64,000 nucleotides of DNA from JALYJG01 sp033763555 (GTDB lineage Bacteria > Pseudomonadota > Alphaproteobacteria > UBA9219), in contig JANRKK010000043.1 in NCBI GenBank assembly GCA_033763555.1, positions 62,001-126,000 of the forward strand, read 5' to 3'. The position numbers were made by a program, and so were the translations under genes. Within the stretch, counting starts at the first letter, position 1. Every line of letters starts with the position of its first letter. Shown here in pieces: positions 8,294 through 16,886 of the stretch. The notes beneath the pieces are model-generated. The model was not told where the DNA came from. It saw nothing but the letters and a program-made list of their open reading frames with translations, and did not search any database.

Positions 8294-8893
8294 ATGTTTG
8301 GACGCAAAGGCGCTGAAGCCGAAACCCAAGACAATAATCAGACCAACGAAGCGCCTGCGGCCACAGCTCGCACTCCTGAAACGAATCAGTCCCCGGCTCC
8401 GCGCACGGCATCACCCGCTCTCGCGCAGCGCCGCGTTATTGATATGCCGCACGGCAAGCGCCACAGCGCGCCCGGCAATGACAGCGCCGAAAAGAAGCTG
8501 ACGGTTGGCAAAGGTTTGTCGCTTGCAGGTGAAATCACTTCCTGCGATGTGCTGGTTGTCGAAGGCAAGGTCGAAGCCAAGCTGACCGACGGAAAGATGA
8601 TCGAAATCACCGAAAGCGGCCAGTTCCGCGGCAGCGTGGAAATTGAAAATGCCGACATCGCAGGTCGCTATGACGGCCAGCTGGTCGTACATGGACGCCT
8701 GACCATCCGCAGCACAGGCCGCATCAGCGGCACCGTGAAGTACGGCGAGCTGGAAGTCAGCGCGGGCGGACAGATCATCGGCGAAGTGCAGGTCGCAGGC
8801 GGCGGTTCGCAGGCCAGCGGCAATGGCTTCCGCAGCGCGGCGAAATTTGCGTCCACGAGCGACGAGGAAGAAGACCGCCGTAAAAGCGCCTAA
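8294..8893 (+). CDS. bactofilin
   Basis: Bactofilins polymerise into cytoskeletal filaments that organise cell-wall enzymes and polar structures. The DUF583 beta-helix core spans about residues 72-172, with short repeated strands rich in Gly and Val (VGKGLSLAGEITSCDVLVVEGKVEA, later GRLTIRSTGRISGTVKYGELEVSAGG). The flanking N-terminus (Ala/Pro/Thr/Asn-rich) and the C-terminus (charged, EEEDRRKS) look disordered, as usual. The start at 8294 is preceded by a strong GGAGGAG ribosome site. No M23 peptidase is adjacent, unlike in many bactofilin loci. A terminator follows. Confidence 0.93.
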   Translation: MFGRKGAEAETQDNNQTNEAPAATARTPETNQSPAPRTASPALAQRRVIDMPHGKRHSAPGNDSAEKKLTVGKGLSLAGEITSCDVLVVEGKVEAKLTDGKMIEITESGQFRGSVEIENADIAGRYDGQLVVHGRLTIRSTGRISGTVKYGELEVSAGGQIIGEVQVAGGGSQASGNGFRSAAKFASTSDEEEDRRKSA

Positions 8894-8916
8894 ACATCAA
8901 GTGATATAAGAATACG

Positions 8917-8943
8917 AACGGGAGCCTAAAGGGCTCCCGTTTT
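8917..8943. terminator. bidirectional intrinsic terminator between bactofilin and nth
   Basis: A 10-bp stem (AACGGGAGCC paired with GGCTCCCGTT, loop of five bases) is followed by T residues on the plus strand and preceded by A residues for the minus strand. It lies between the convergent bactofilin and nth genes and overlaps the nth stop codon. Confidence 0.85.
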
Positions 8944-9564
8944 GTATGTGTAGGCGCATAAATCGCGCACCACGCACTCCGGGCACAAAGGCGCGCGCGC
9001 CCTGCAGACATAGCGGCCATGCAGGATCAGCCAGTGATGGGCGTATTGCACCCATTTCTGCGGCACGGTTTTGGCCAGCTTTTGTTCCACAACTTCCGGC
9101 GTTTTACCGGACGCAAGCCCGGTACGGTTGGAAACGCGGAACACATGCGTATCGACGGCAATCGTCGGCTCGCCATAGGCCACGTTCAAAATCACATTCG
9201 CCGTCTTGCGCCCCACACCCGGCAGGGTTTGCAAATCCTCTCGCGTGCGGGGAATTTTACTGCCGAATTCCTTAATCAGAATCCTCGACAGGTTGATGAC
9301 ATTCTTCACCTTGGTGTTAAAATAATTGATTGTCCGGATATGCTTTTTCAAGCCAGCTTCGCCAAGCTTCAGCATCTGCTCCGGCGTTTTGATTTTCTTG
9401 AACAGCTCTTTCGTTGCGCGATTGACGCCTGTGTCCGTCATCTGTGCGGACAAGACAACTGCAACCAGAAGCGTATAATTGTTGGTGTAATTCAGTTCGG
9501 TTTTCGGCGCAGGCCGCGACATCGAAAGCCGCCGGAAAAATTCATCGATCTGTTTCGGCTGCAT
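8926..9564 (-). CDS. nth: endonuclease III
   Basis: Nth is a bifunctional DNA glycosylase/AP lyase that removes oxidised pyrimidines in base-excision repair. The helix-hairpin-helix motif LPGVGRKTANVIL, with the catalytic Lys, and the Asp in VDTHVFRVSNR are clear. The C-terminal 4Fe-4S ligands follow the family spacing C-x6-C-x2-C-x5-C in CRARAPLCPECVVRDLC. The 212-residue length is typical, and a GGAG site precedes the ATG. Confidence 0.96.
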   Translation of the reverse strand: MQPKQIDEFFRRLSMSRPAPKTELNYTNNYTLLVAVVLSAQMTDTGVNRATKELFKKIKTPEQMLKLGEAGLKKHIRTINYFNTKVKNVINLSRILIKEFGSKIPRTREDLQTLPGVGRKTANVILNVAYGEPTIAVDTHVFRVSNRTGLASGKTPEVVEQKLAKTVPQKWVQYAHHWLILHGRYVCRARAPLCPECVVRDLCAYTYKTGAL

Positions 9565-9591
9565 AGAAGCTCCGACGCGGTAGCGGCCTTC

Positions 9592-10449
9592 TCAGTTTTT
9601 CACTTGCGGAGAAGAAAAATATGGCTGAATTAACCGCTTAAACGGGCTTGGTTGTTTTTCATACTTCTGCAGTATTTTATCAATTCGCCCGCTGTAGACC
9701 AGTTCCTGCATGGCCGTATCGAGTAAGAGCTTCAGGTCTATGTTGCCGCGGCGAACGACGAGGCTGTTGCCGAACACACGTAAAGGCTTATCAGGTGCAA
9801 TCTGCTGTATGGCACCCGGATGAGTCCTGAGAAAATCCTGAGCCACAGAAGCATCGACAAAAGTAATATCCGCCTTGTTATCAATGATATTTTGAAACGT
9901 CATTGAATAAGGCGTCAGATTCGGCAGGGACACAATTGTGGCCTTGGGGTAGTCCGTCTGGGCGATAACATCGGCGATGGCTCCATCAACCGTCGAGACA
10001 CGCACGAAAGGATCATTGATGCCTTCCAGATTCTTAAAGCGTGTCTCGTCTTTGCGCCCCCAAGCAGTTACGACACTATAAAAGGCCGGGAGCGTAAAGT
10101 ACCCGGCACGCGCCCGCTTGCTGTTCGGCCACAGGCCACCGGCAAAAACATCATACTGTCCGCTGTCCAATCCCGGAAAAATATTGTCGTAACCAACCTC
10201 CATCACCCATTCGACTTTCAGGCCGATGCTTTTGCCGATTTCTTCCATAATGTCATGAAAAACACCCGACATTTCTCCAGTGCTCACATCGCGCACGAAA
10301 TAAGGGGTATAGAGTAAATAAGCACAGCGGATTGTGCCCGTGCGCATAATATGGTCATAGGATGATTCAGCCTCATTGCCTGCCGCTGGGACAGGCTGAA
10401 TGTTGAGGACAACCAGAAACACCAGAAGTATTGTAAGTGCTTTCCGCAT
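9592..10449 (-). CDS. periplasmic substrate-binding protein, family 3 (orphan)
   Basis: The protein has an N-terminal Sec signal (MRKALTILLVFLVVLNIQPVPA) and a type II periplasmic binding fold of the polar amino-acid family. Landmarks are TGTIRCAYLLYTPYFV at the mature N-terminus, LKVEW, DVFAGGLWPNSKRA and a C-terminal DLKLLLDTAMQEL helix. No permease or ATPase gene is adjacent, so it may pair with a remote ABC transporter or serve as a sensor. A homologue lies at 58471-59325. The start was set at 10449 because it begins the signal peptide; upstream in-frame codons add nothing recognisable. Confidence 0.85.
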   Translation of the reverse strand: MRKALTILLVFLVVLNIQPVPAAGNEAESSYDHIMRTGTIRCAYLLYTPYFVRDVSTGEMSGVFHDIMEEIGKSIGLKVEWVMEVGYDNIFPGLDSGQYDVFAGGLWPNSKRARAGYFTLPAFYSVVTAWGRKDETRFKNLEGINDPFVRVSTVDGAIADVIAQTDYPKATIVSLPNLTPYSMTFQNIIDNKADITFVDASVAQDFLRTHPGAIQQIAPDKPLRVFGNSLVVRRGNIDLKLLLDTAMQELVYSGRIDKILQKYEKQPSPFKRLIQPYFSSPQVKN

Positions 10450-10552
10450 GACCAAGCTCCCACGTCCCATGAAGAGTTGCAGCCTAATCAAGGCTGGTAA
10501 GCATGTCTATTGTTCAGGATTATCCCGGTCCTGCAGTCTTAGCCGAACAGGA

Positions 10553-10627
10553 TGGTGGACGCGACAGGGATTGAACCTGTGACCCCTACCATGTCAAGGT
10601 AGTGCTCTACCGCTGAGCTACGCGTCC
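10553..10627 (-). tRNA. tRNA-Val (anticodon GAC)
   Basis: On the minus strand a complete 75-nt cloverleaf can be folded. It has a 7-bp acceptor stem GGACGCG/CGCGTCC, a D-arm GCTC...GAGC, an anticodon stem CTACC/GGTAG around TTGACAT, a T-arm ACAGG-TTCAATC-CCTGT, and an encoded CCA end. The anticodon GAC reads valine GUC and GUU codons. Confidence 0.97.
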
Positions 10628-10714
10628 CAAAACGCACCCGCCAAAGCGCTGGAACGTCCGGTGGAAGCCGTGTAACATTCCCCGGCCTTTGAATCAATGG
10701 CCGGGACGCCTGTG

Positions 10715-11884
10715 ATGCGCGAGTTTTTAACCTATTTCCTGCCTTTTCTGCTGGGTCTCGGCCTGGGCGGCGCAGTCGCCTGGCTGGCGGCGCGGACGCA
10801 CAGTCGCGCCGACGGGCAATGGGCCGACCGTTTCGAAAATCTGGCCAACCGCATCTTCGAGGAAAAAACCGCGCGTTTCCGTCAGGATTCACAGGATGGC
10901 ATCAGCCAGCTTCTCAGCCCACTGCGTGAAAGGCTGCAGGATTTTCAAAAGAAAGTGGATGAATCCTTTGGCCATCAGGCGAAGGAGCAATTCTCCCTAA
11001 AAAAAGAAATCGAACGCATTGTTGCCGTGAATGAGAAGATGACTTTGCAGACCGAAGGGCTGAGCAAGGCACTGAAAGGTGACGCGAAGGCCCAGGGCAA
11101 CTGGGGTGAAGTGATGCTGGAAAAAATTCTGGAAGAATCCGGCCTGCGCAAAGGCAAGGATTACATTGTCCAGGGCACTGAACTTGGCCTGAGGCATGCG
11201 GAAGATGGCCGCGCGCTCAAGCCCGACATCATCATCATGCTGCCCGATGACAAACATATCATCGTCGATTCCAAAGTATCGCTGACCGCCTACGCCAAAT
11301 ACTGCGAAGCCGAGGATGCGCAACGCCAAATGCACCTGAAAGATTGTCTGGCGTCACTGCGCAGCCATGTCGATGGGTTGGAACAACGCCGCTATCAGGA
11401 TGCCGGAAAACTGGGAACGCCGGATTTTGTTCTGATGTTCGTGCCTGTGGAAGGTGCCTATGCACTGGCCGTGCAGCAGGATACGAAACTGCACAACTAC
11501 GCCTGGGACAAGAAAATCGTCATGGTCTGCCCCTCCACCTTGTTCGCCACACTGCGGACAATCGCTTCCGTCTGGAAGATGGAAATGCAGAACCAGAACG
11601 CCATGGAAATCGCACGCCGTGGCGGCGCCCTGTATGACAAGGTTGCGGGTTTCGTCGACGACATGCAGAAGCTTGGCAAGCAACTGGACGGTGCCAGTAC
11701 TTCTTTCGCCAACGCGATGAATAAATTATCCGGCCGCGGCGGCGTCCTGCGTCAGACGGAAACCATGAAAGCGCTTGGCGCCAAAGCGTCCAAAAAACTA
11801 CCGATCGAACTGCTGGGCGTCGAAACCGAAGCCGAGATTATCAGCCTGTCACCGGAGCCATCGGCCAACGAAGATGCAGCCTGA
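10715..11884 (+). CDS. rmuC: DNA recombination protein RmuC homologue
   Basis: RmuC-family proteins limit inversions and rearrangements between short inverted repeats and carry a restriction-endonuclease-like core. The N-terminal hydrophobic segment (FLTYFLPFLLGLGLGGAVAWLAA) anchors the protein. A coiled-coil region follows (about residues 35-130), then the family core AQGNWGEVMLEKILEESGLRKGKDY, KPDIIIMLPDDKHIIVDSKVSL and FVPVEGAYALAV. The Asp and Lys of IIVDSK match the nuclease-like active site. An alternative start exists at 10697, within a small inverted repeat. Confidence 0.93.
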   Translation: MREFLTYFLPFLLGLGLGGAVAWLAARTHSRADGQWADRFENLANRIFEEKTARFRQDSQDGISQLLSPLRERLQDFQKKVDESFGHQAKEQFSLKKEIERIVAVNEKMTLQTEGLSKALKGDAKAQGNWGEVMLEKILEESGLRKGKDYIVQGTELGLRHAEDGRALKPDIIIMLPDDKHIIVDSKVSLTAYAKYCEAEDAQRQMHLKDCLASLRSHVDGLEQRRYQDAGKLGTPDFVLMFVPVEGAYALAVQQDTKLHNYAWDKKIVMVCPSTLFATLRTIASVWKMEMQNQNAMEIARRGGALYDKVAGFVDDMQKLGKQLDGASTSFANAMNKLSGRGGVLRQTETMKALGAKASKKLPIELLGVETEAEIISLSPEPSANEDAA

Positions 11885-11969
11885 TCTTTCGCAACCCCTT
11901 GAAAAACAAAGAAACCACCCCATATTTTTAGAAAGATTCCCGAAAGGCTTTTTCGGCTAAACTGGACAC

Positions 11970-12497
11970 ATGACTCAATTGCCCATTCGCATCATCCCGG
12001 ATCCCGTGCTGCGCAAGGTCGCGCAGCCCGTGACACTTGTCGACAAACGCATCGCCCTCTTCATGGATGACATGCTGGAGTCGATGTACAAGGGCCATGG
12101 CATCGGACTTGCCGCCAATCAGGTCGGCTCGCTGGAGCGCGTGATCACCGTCGACATTTCCGAATCCCGCAATGGAACCCAGGCGCTGCTGATGGCGAAC
12201 CCGGAAGTTGTCTGGCACGACCCGGAAGAAACCTTCACCTACCGCGAAGGCTGCCTGTCGATCCCCGATCAGTTCGCCGATGTCACACGGCCCAAACGTA
12301 TCCGCGCGACCTACATCGACCAGCACGGCAAGAAGCAGGAAATCGAGGCCGAAGACCTGCTCAGCCAGTGCATCCAGCATGAAATCGACCATCTGAATGG
12401 TGTGCTGTTCATCGATCACCTGTCCAAACTCAAACGCAGCATGATCGAACGCAAGGTCGAAAAGTCCCAGCGTTACCAGGAAGGCCATCTTCTTTAA
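11970..12497 (+). CDS. def: peptide deformylase
   Basis: Def removes the formyl group from the N-terminal methionine of new proteins. All three metal-site motifs are present: GIGLAANQ, EGCLSIP (Cys ligand) and QHEIDHLNG (two His ligands and catalytic Glu). The 175-residue length is standard. fmt lies downstream on the same strand, the usual def-fmt pairing, but here about 250 bp of repeat-rich DNA separates the two. Confidence 0.97.
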   Translation: MTQLPIRIIPDPVLRKVAQPVTLVDKRIALFMDDMLESMYKGHGIGLAANQVGSLERVITVDISESRNGTQALLMANPEVVWHDPEETFTYREGCLSIPDQFADVTRPKRIRATYIDQHGKKQEIEAEDLLSQCIQHEIDHLNGVLFIDHLSKLKRSMIERKVEKSQRYQEGHLL

Positions 12498-12503
12498 ACA
12501 AAT

Positions 12504-12712
12504 CCCCTCTCCCTCCTGAGGAAAGAGGGCAGTATCTCAGTTTAAAAATTAACCTCCTCCCCGCTCGCGGGGAGGACGCAAAAACTTAGGCTTGCGCCAG
12601 CAAGTCTTAGTTTTTGCTGGAGGGGCTAACATCTCCAGCCCTCCCCTAACCCCTCCCGCAAGCGGGAGGGGGATTTTACCGCTCAAACTGAGACACTACG
12701 GAGGGAGAGGGG
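12504..12712. repeat. inverted-repeat element between def and fmt
   Basis: The def-fmt spacer is bounded by inverted arms. A perfect 13-bp pair (12504-12516 with 12700-12712) lies outside a 14-bp pair with two mismatches (12531-12544 with 12684-12697). Inside are two near-perfect GC-rich hairpins, at 12556-12575 (9-bp stem) and 12650-12671 (10-bp stem). No open frame of note is present. The structure resembles a small non-autonomous repeat of MITE type or a structured intergenic repeat. Confidence 0.6.
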
Positions 12713-12749
12713 CATAGAATTGCCCTCCACAATTCGCTAAAACCCTCCG

Positions 12750-13676
12750 ATGGCACAAAAACTCCGCCTCGCTTTTATGGGAACGCCGGAATTTTCGGTG
12801 GTGGCACTGCGCGCGCTGGCGCAGGTGGGGCATGACATTGCCGCCGTCTATTGCCAGCCGCCTAAGCCTGCCGGGCGCGGGCATCAGCTGCAAAAATCCG
12901 CCGTACAGATTGCCGCTGAAGAGATGGGCCTTGAAGTGCACACGCCGAAGACCCTGCGCGATGCGGAGGAGCAGAAAAAATTTGCCGCGCTTAGGCTCGA
13001 TGCCGCCGTGGTCGTGGCCTATGGCCTTATCCTGCCGAAAGCCATTCTCGACGCGCCAAAATTCGGCTGCATCAATATCCATGCCTCGCTTCTGCCGCGC
13101 TGGCGTGGCGCGGCGCCGATCCAGCGCGCGCTGCTGTCCGGCGATGCAGAAACCGGAATTACTATCATGCAAATGGCGGAAGGGCTGGATACCGGACCCA
13201 TGCTGCTGATCGAAAAAATGCCCATCACGCTGCACTCCACCTCCGGCACGCTGCATGATGATTTATCGCGCATGGGCGCAAAGATGATCGTCCAGACATT
13301 GAGTGATGTTGCCTCCGGAAAAGCCAAACCTATTCCGCAATCGGAAAGCGGCGTGACCTACGCCGCCAAGCTGACGCGCGAAGATGGCCGAATTGACTGG
13401 AACAAGCCCGCCGCCGAGATCGAGCGCCAAATCCGTGCGCTGCAGCCCTGGCCAAGCTGTTTCTTCATGCTGAACGGCGAGCCTGTCAAACTGCTCAGTG
13501 CTGAAATCATCAAGGGCAAAGCCGCCGCACCCGGCACCCTGCTGGATGAGGATTTTACTGTTGCCTGCGGCACAGATGTCCTGCATCTCCTCACCGTCCA
13601 GCGCGCTGGAAAGCCCCCTACCGACGGCGCCTCTTTCCTGCGAGGAGCAAGGCTTGCGGCGGGGCATAAGCTATGA
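12750..13676 (+). CDS. fmt: methionyl-tRNA formyltransferase
   Basis: Fmt formylates initiator Met-tRNA using 10-formyl-tetrahydrofolate. The N-terminal formyltransferase domain shows FMGTPEFSV, YCQPPKPAGRG and the catalytic block NIHASLLPRWRGAAPIQRA, then GITIMQMAEGLDTGPML. The C-terminal OB-like domain begins around residue 205 (YAAKLTREDGRIDW). The length of 308 residues is typical. It overlaps truA by 4 bp (ATGA), indicating translational coupling. Confidence 0.97.
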   Translation: MAQKLRLAFMGTPEFSVVALRALAQVGHDIAAVYCQPPKPAGRGHQLQKSAVQIAAEEMGLEVHTPKTLRDAEEQKKFAALRLDAAVVVAYGLILPKAILDAPKFGCINIHASLLPRWRGAAPIQRALLSGDAETGITIMQMAEGLDTGPMLLIEKMPITLHSTSGTLHDDLSRMGAKMIVQTLSDVASGKAKPIPQSESGVTYAAKLTREDGRIDWNKPAAEIERQIRALQPWPSCFFMLNGEPVKLLSAEIIKGKAAAPGTLLDEDFTVACGTDVLHLLTVQRAGKPPTDGASFLRGARLAAGHKL

Positions 13677-14413
13677 GCCGATGGAAAATCACTATCGAAT
13701 ATGACGGCACGGGTTTCTGCGGCTGGCAGCGGCAGGCACATGACGCTGTTTCAGTACAGCAGGTGCTGGAAGATGCTGTCCGTAAATTCTCGGGCGAAGA
13801 GGTTACGCTGCATGCGGCAGGCCGCACCGATGCGGGCGTTCATGCGCGCGGGCAGGTGGCGCATTTCGATCTCATCAAAACAACCGATGCCGATACGGTG
13901 CGCGACGCCGTAAATGCGCATACACGGCCGCACAAGGTCGTCGTTCTGAAAGCCGAAGCTGTCACCGAGGACTTCCATGCCAGGTTCAGCGCGCAGGCGC
14001 GCAGTTACCGCTACACCATCGCCAATCGTCGCGCGCCGCTGGCCATCGGCGCGGATTATGCCTGGCATGTACCGAAACCGCTGGCGCTCGCGCCGATGCA
14101 GGAAGCGGCCACGCTGCTGATCGGCCATCACGATTTCTCAACCTTCCGGGCGCAGCATTGCCAGTCCAACTCGCCGCTCAAAACGCTCGATGCGCTCGAC
14201 ATCACGGCGGAAGCTGAAAACATCCTGTTTTACGCCCGGGCGAAATCCTTCCTCTATCACCAGGTGCGTAATATGGTCGGTACGCTGGTGATGGTCGGAA
14301 ATGGCCAGTGGACGCTGGAAGATTTCAAATCTGCCTTCGCCGCGCGCGACCGCACCAAAGGTGGCCCTACCGCTCCGCCGCAGGGATTATGTTTTTGGGA
14401 AGTGTTTTATTAA
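13673..14413 (+). CDS. truA: tRNA pseudouridine(38-40) synthase
   Basis: TruA makes pseudouridine at positions 38-40 of the tRNA anticodon arm. The N-terminal IEYDGTGFCGWQRQ and the catalytic-Asp motif AAGRTDAGVHARGQVAHF are diagnostic. FLYHQVRNMVGTLVMVG marks the C-terminal lobe. The start overlaps the fmt stop as ATGA, giving 246 residues. Confidence 0.96.
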   Translation: MSRWKITIEYDGTGFCGWQRQAHDAVSVQQVLEDAVRKFSGEEVTLHAAGRTDAGVHARGQVAHFDLIKTTDADTVRDAVNAHTRPHKVVVLKAEAVTEDFHARFSAQARSYRYTIANRRAPLAIGADYAWHVPKPLALAPMQEAATLLIGHHDFSTFRAQHCQSNSPLKTLDALDITAEAENILFYARAKSFLYHQVRNMVGTLVMVGNGQWTLEDFKSAFAARDRTKGGPTAPPQGLCFWEVFY

Positions 14414-14767
14414 CTACTTCGGAACCAAAGAAGTTTCAGCGCGCCATTTTGCCGAGCTTTCCAGATATCGACTTATCATCCGTTTTGGATAATGGCGGCG
14501 CAACAGGTCAGCAGGGCTTTTTGAAAGAATAGTAATCGTATTTTTTCGTGCGGCCCTTCTAAAATCTTTTTCAACACTTTTCGGCGTAGCCGCGACATAC
14601 CAGCCGTCGATTGATGCACCGTCAGGTGGACCAATCCAAACAACACCCGCGCCAATTTTTTTATAAACAAAGCCTCGTTTTACAGGAACAGCAACGGGCG
14701 CCGCCTGAATATGGGCGCCAAACCCATCCATCGCCACAATATCAAAAAAAATGAAGTCCGCCGCCAT
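14414..14767 (-). CDS. hypothetical protein, convergent with truA
   Basis: An open frame of 117 residues starts at ATG 14767, which has an AGGA about eight bases upstream. An earlier ATG at 14788 has a poorly spaced ribosome site. The N-terminal half is hydrophobic and Gly/Val-rich (FIFFDIVAMDGFGAHI, KKIGAGVVWIGPPDG) and the C-terminal half is basic. I recognise no family. It abuts the truA stop. It may be a real small gene, or a chance frame in an otherwise empty spacer. Confidence 0.42.
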   Translation of the reverse strand: MAADFIFFDIVAMDGFGAHIQAAPVAVPVKRGFVYKKIGAGVVWIGPPDGASIDGWYVAATPKSVEKDFRRAARKNTITILSKSPADLLRRHYPKRMISRYLESSAKWRAETSLVPK

Positions 14768-14907
14768 AGGCAATCCTGTATATTCCATTCCCTGAAATGC
14801 ACGCTGGCCACAACCAGCAATATCAAGGAGATAATCTCATATTTCGATGAAACTAAAAAACTCAGGCTTTTTAACTATGTAGTTCGTTGAATCGTTTCAA
14901 TTTTAGG

Positions 14908-14936
14908 TTATGCACAATTTTGATGAGTTATCCACA
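14908..14936 (+). promoter_or_regulatory. two DnaA-box matches in an AT-rich spacer
   Basis: TTATGCACA (14908-14916) and TTATCCACA (14928-14936) both fit the TTATNCACA DnaA-box consensus. They have the same orientation, with starts 20 bp apart, about two helical turns. An AT-rich stretch lies just upstream (about 14835-14925), and the pilus operon starts 150 bp downstream. They could mark DnaA control of that operon or a replication-related site. The rest of the 14768-15086 spacer shows nothing else but the promoter candidate. Confidence 0.45.
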
Positions 14937-14957
14937 GGCCTAACCCCTATCCCTGCT

Positions 14958-14987
14958 TTGACAGGACTTTGCAACCGGGCGTAGAAA
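14958..14987 (+). promoter_or_regulatory. sigma70-like promoter candidate for the pilus operon
   Basis: A consensus -35 TTGACA (14958-14963) is followed after 18 bp by TAGAAA (14982-14987), a moderate -10. It lies about 100 bp before the secretin start and is the only good promoter-like pair I see in this spacer. Confidence 0.4.
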
Positions 14988-15086
14988 AGCCGCGCACATT
15001 CCCCTGTGTGCAGCCGTCCCTCCTCCCAGCGCATCTCTGCCCCTCCCCGCCTTTCCTGCAGAGCTTCGCGTTTTTCTTTGGTTTGC

Positions 15087-16874
15087 ATGAAGTTGGTTCG
15101 CGTTCTTCGTGTTCTGCTTCTCCTGCCCGTTCTCGGTGCGGCGCTGGGCTGTGTGCGCCTTTTTCCGCCCGATGAAATTGATCCCGCCGGGGGCCTGAAG
15201 CGCGCCGACTATCTGGCCCTCCGCAAGCGCGGCGATGACGCCAAAATCGAACCAACCGCGCCGCCGCCCATTCCCGATATGCCCGTGGCCGCTGCGCCGA
15301 AAAAAGCCGCGCGCCTGCCAGGCCACAACAAACTGGTGAGCGTCACCGTTACGGAAAGCGTACCGCTGCGCGATGTGCTGATCGAACTGGCGCGCGAAGC
15401 CAAAGTGAATCTGGAGCTTGACCCGCGTGTGCAGGGCGGCGTGATCTTCACCGCCCACAATCAGCCTTTTGATCAGGTTCTCAGGCGTATCTGCGCGCTG
15501 GCAGGCCTGCGCATCCGCACCGAAGGCGTTTTTATCCGCATCGAGCTGGATGAGCCCTATCAGCAAACCTATACACTGGATTATCTCAGTCTCTCGCGCC
15601 GCACGATCAGCGAAACCTCCATCGCCACCAATGTGTTCGATGTCGATGTCACCAACGGCTCCAGCATCAACGGCAATGCCAGCGGCGGCGGACGCAACGG
15701 CTCGACCGCGACAGAAAACAACTCAACCTCCAAAGTCTCCGCCACATCCGAAGCCGATTTCTGGACCGAGGTGGATAAATCCCTGACGCAAATCCTTACT
15801 TCCACAGGCCGCAAAACGGAAAAAGCGGTGGAGAAAAATGCGTCTACGAATTTCAGCATCGACCGCCAGTCGGGCATCGTCACCGTGTTCGGCGACTCGC
15901 CGCAGCATGAAGCCGTCGATGCCTATTTCCGCAAGCTCCGCCGCAAAGCCAACGCGCAGGTGCTGATCGATGCGCGAATCATCGAAGTGGAACTGGAAGA
16001 CAGCTTCAAAAGCGGCATCAACTGGCGCACCTTGTTCGATGGCGCATTCAATGCCGCGTCGCGCTTCGGCCCTGCTGCCGTCGGCGCACCGTTTTCAGCC
16101 GCCACCACCGCGACCAATGGCGTTTTCACCGCTTCCATCAATGACCGGGATTTTGCGGGCATTCTCAATCTCGTCAAAACCTTCGGCACGACCCGCGTTC
16201 TGTCCGCACCGCGCCTGACGGTATTGAACAACCAGACCGCCGTGCTGAAGGTTGCAACCAACCAGGTTTATTTCGTCACGCAAGCCCAGTTCACGACTGT
16301 CACCAACGCCAATGGCTCCACCGTTACGACCACCCCGGTTTATACCAGTACGCCACGGACCGTACCTGTAGGTCTTGTGATGACGGTGCAGCCCGCCATC
16401 GATGCCGACCATGGTCGCGTGACCATGACGCTGCGCCCCACCATTTCGCGCGTGGTGGATTCCGTGGATGACCCTTCCATCGGATTGAATGCGGCTGCGG
16501 CAGGCGTTGAAAATCCCGTGCAGTCGCTTGTGCCTGTGCTGGCGGTACGGGAAATGGATTCCGTCATCCGCCTGCGCTCGGGCGAAGTGGCCATCATGGG
16601 CGGCTTGATGCAGGACAGTTCGCAAAACACCGATCAGGGCGTTCCCGGATTCGACACATTGCCTGTCATCGGCAATCTGGCGAAGTCGCGCGACAATCAG
16701 GGCAAGACGACCGAGCTTGTCATTCTCCTGCGCGCCACCATCGCCGATACACCGCCCGCCGACCCGGCCGACAGCGAACTTTACCATCACTACAACAACG
16801 ACCCACGGCCTGTTCCCATGCCTTCGGCTTTCAAATTGCCGCCACCACCGCCCATTCCAGCCAACCCGTCCTAA
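15087..16874 (+). CDS. MshL/PilQ-type secretin, probable lipoprotein
   Basis: This is the outer-membrane channel of a type IV pilus or type II secretion-like system. The N-terminus (MKLVRVLRVLLLLPVLGAALGC) is a signal peptide with a plausible though non-ideal lipobox at Cys22. An STN-like domain follows (about residues 85-155, SVPLRDVLIELAREAKVNLELD), then an N-domain with a Ser/Asn/Gly-rich loop near residues 190-215. The secretin core runs from about 290, with VLIDARIIEVELEDSFKSGINW, RVLSAPRLTVLNNQTAVLKV and RLRSGEVAIMGGLMQ. The C-terminus is proline-rich. The organisation is closest to MSHA-type MshL. It heads a five-gene operon. Confidence 0.88.
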   Translation: MKLVRVLRVLLLLPVLGAALGCVRLFPPDEIDPAGGLKRADYLALRKRGDDAKIEPTAPPPIPDMPVAAAPKKAARLPGHNKLVSVTVTESVPLRDVLIELAREAKVNLELDPRVQGGVIFTAHNQPFDQVLRRICALAGLRIRTEGVFIRIELDEPYQQTYTLDYLSLSRRTISETSIATNVFDVDVTNGSSINGNASGGGRNGSTATENNSTSKVSATSEADFWTEVDKSLTQILTSTGRKTEKAVEKNASTNFSIDRQSGIVTVFGDSPQHEAVDAYFRKLRRKANAQVLIDARIIEVELEDSFKSGINWRTLFDGAFNAASRFGPAAVGAPFSAATTATNGVFTASINDRDFAGILNLVKTFGTTRVLSAPRLTVLNNQTAVLKVATNQVYFVTQAQFTTVTNANGSTVTTTPVYTSTPRTVPVGLVMTVQPAIDADHGRVTMTLRPTISRVVDSVDDPSIGLNAAAAGVENPVQSLVPVLAVREMDSVIRLRSGEVAIMGGLMQDSSQNTDQGVPGFDTLPVIGNLAKSRDNQGKTTELVILLRATIADTPPADPADSELYHHYNNDPRPVPMPSAFKLPPPPPIPANPS

Positions 16875-16886
16875 CAGGAGCATTTT

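Noticed and set aside
10680..10705. Hairpin CCCGGCC/GGCCGGG upstream of rmuC as terminator
   Set aside because: There is no T-run on either strand and the loop is 11 bases; it may be incidental.
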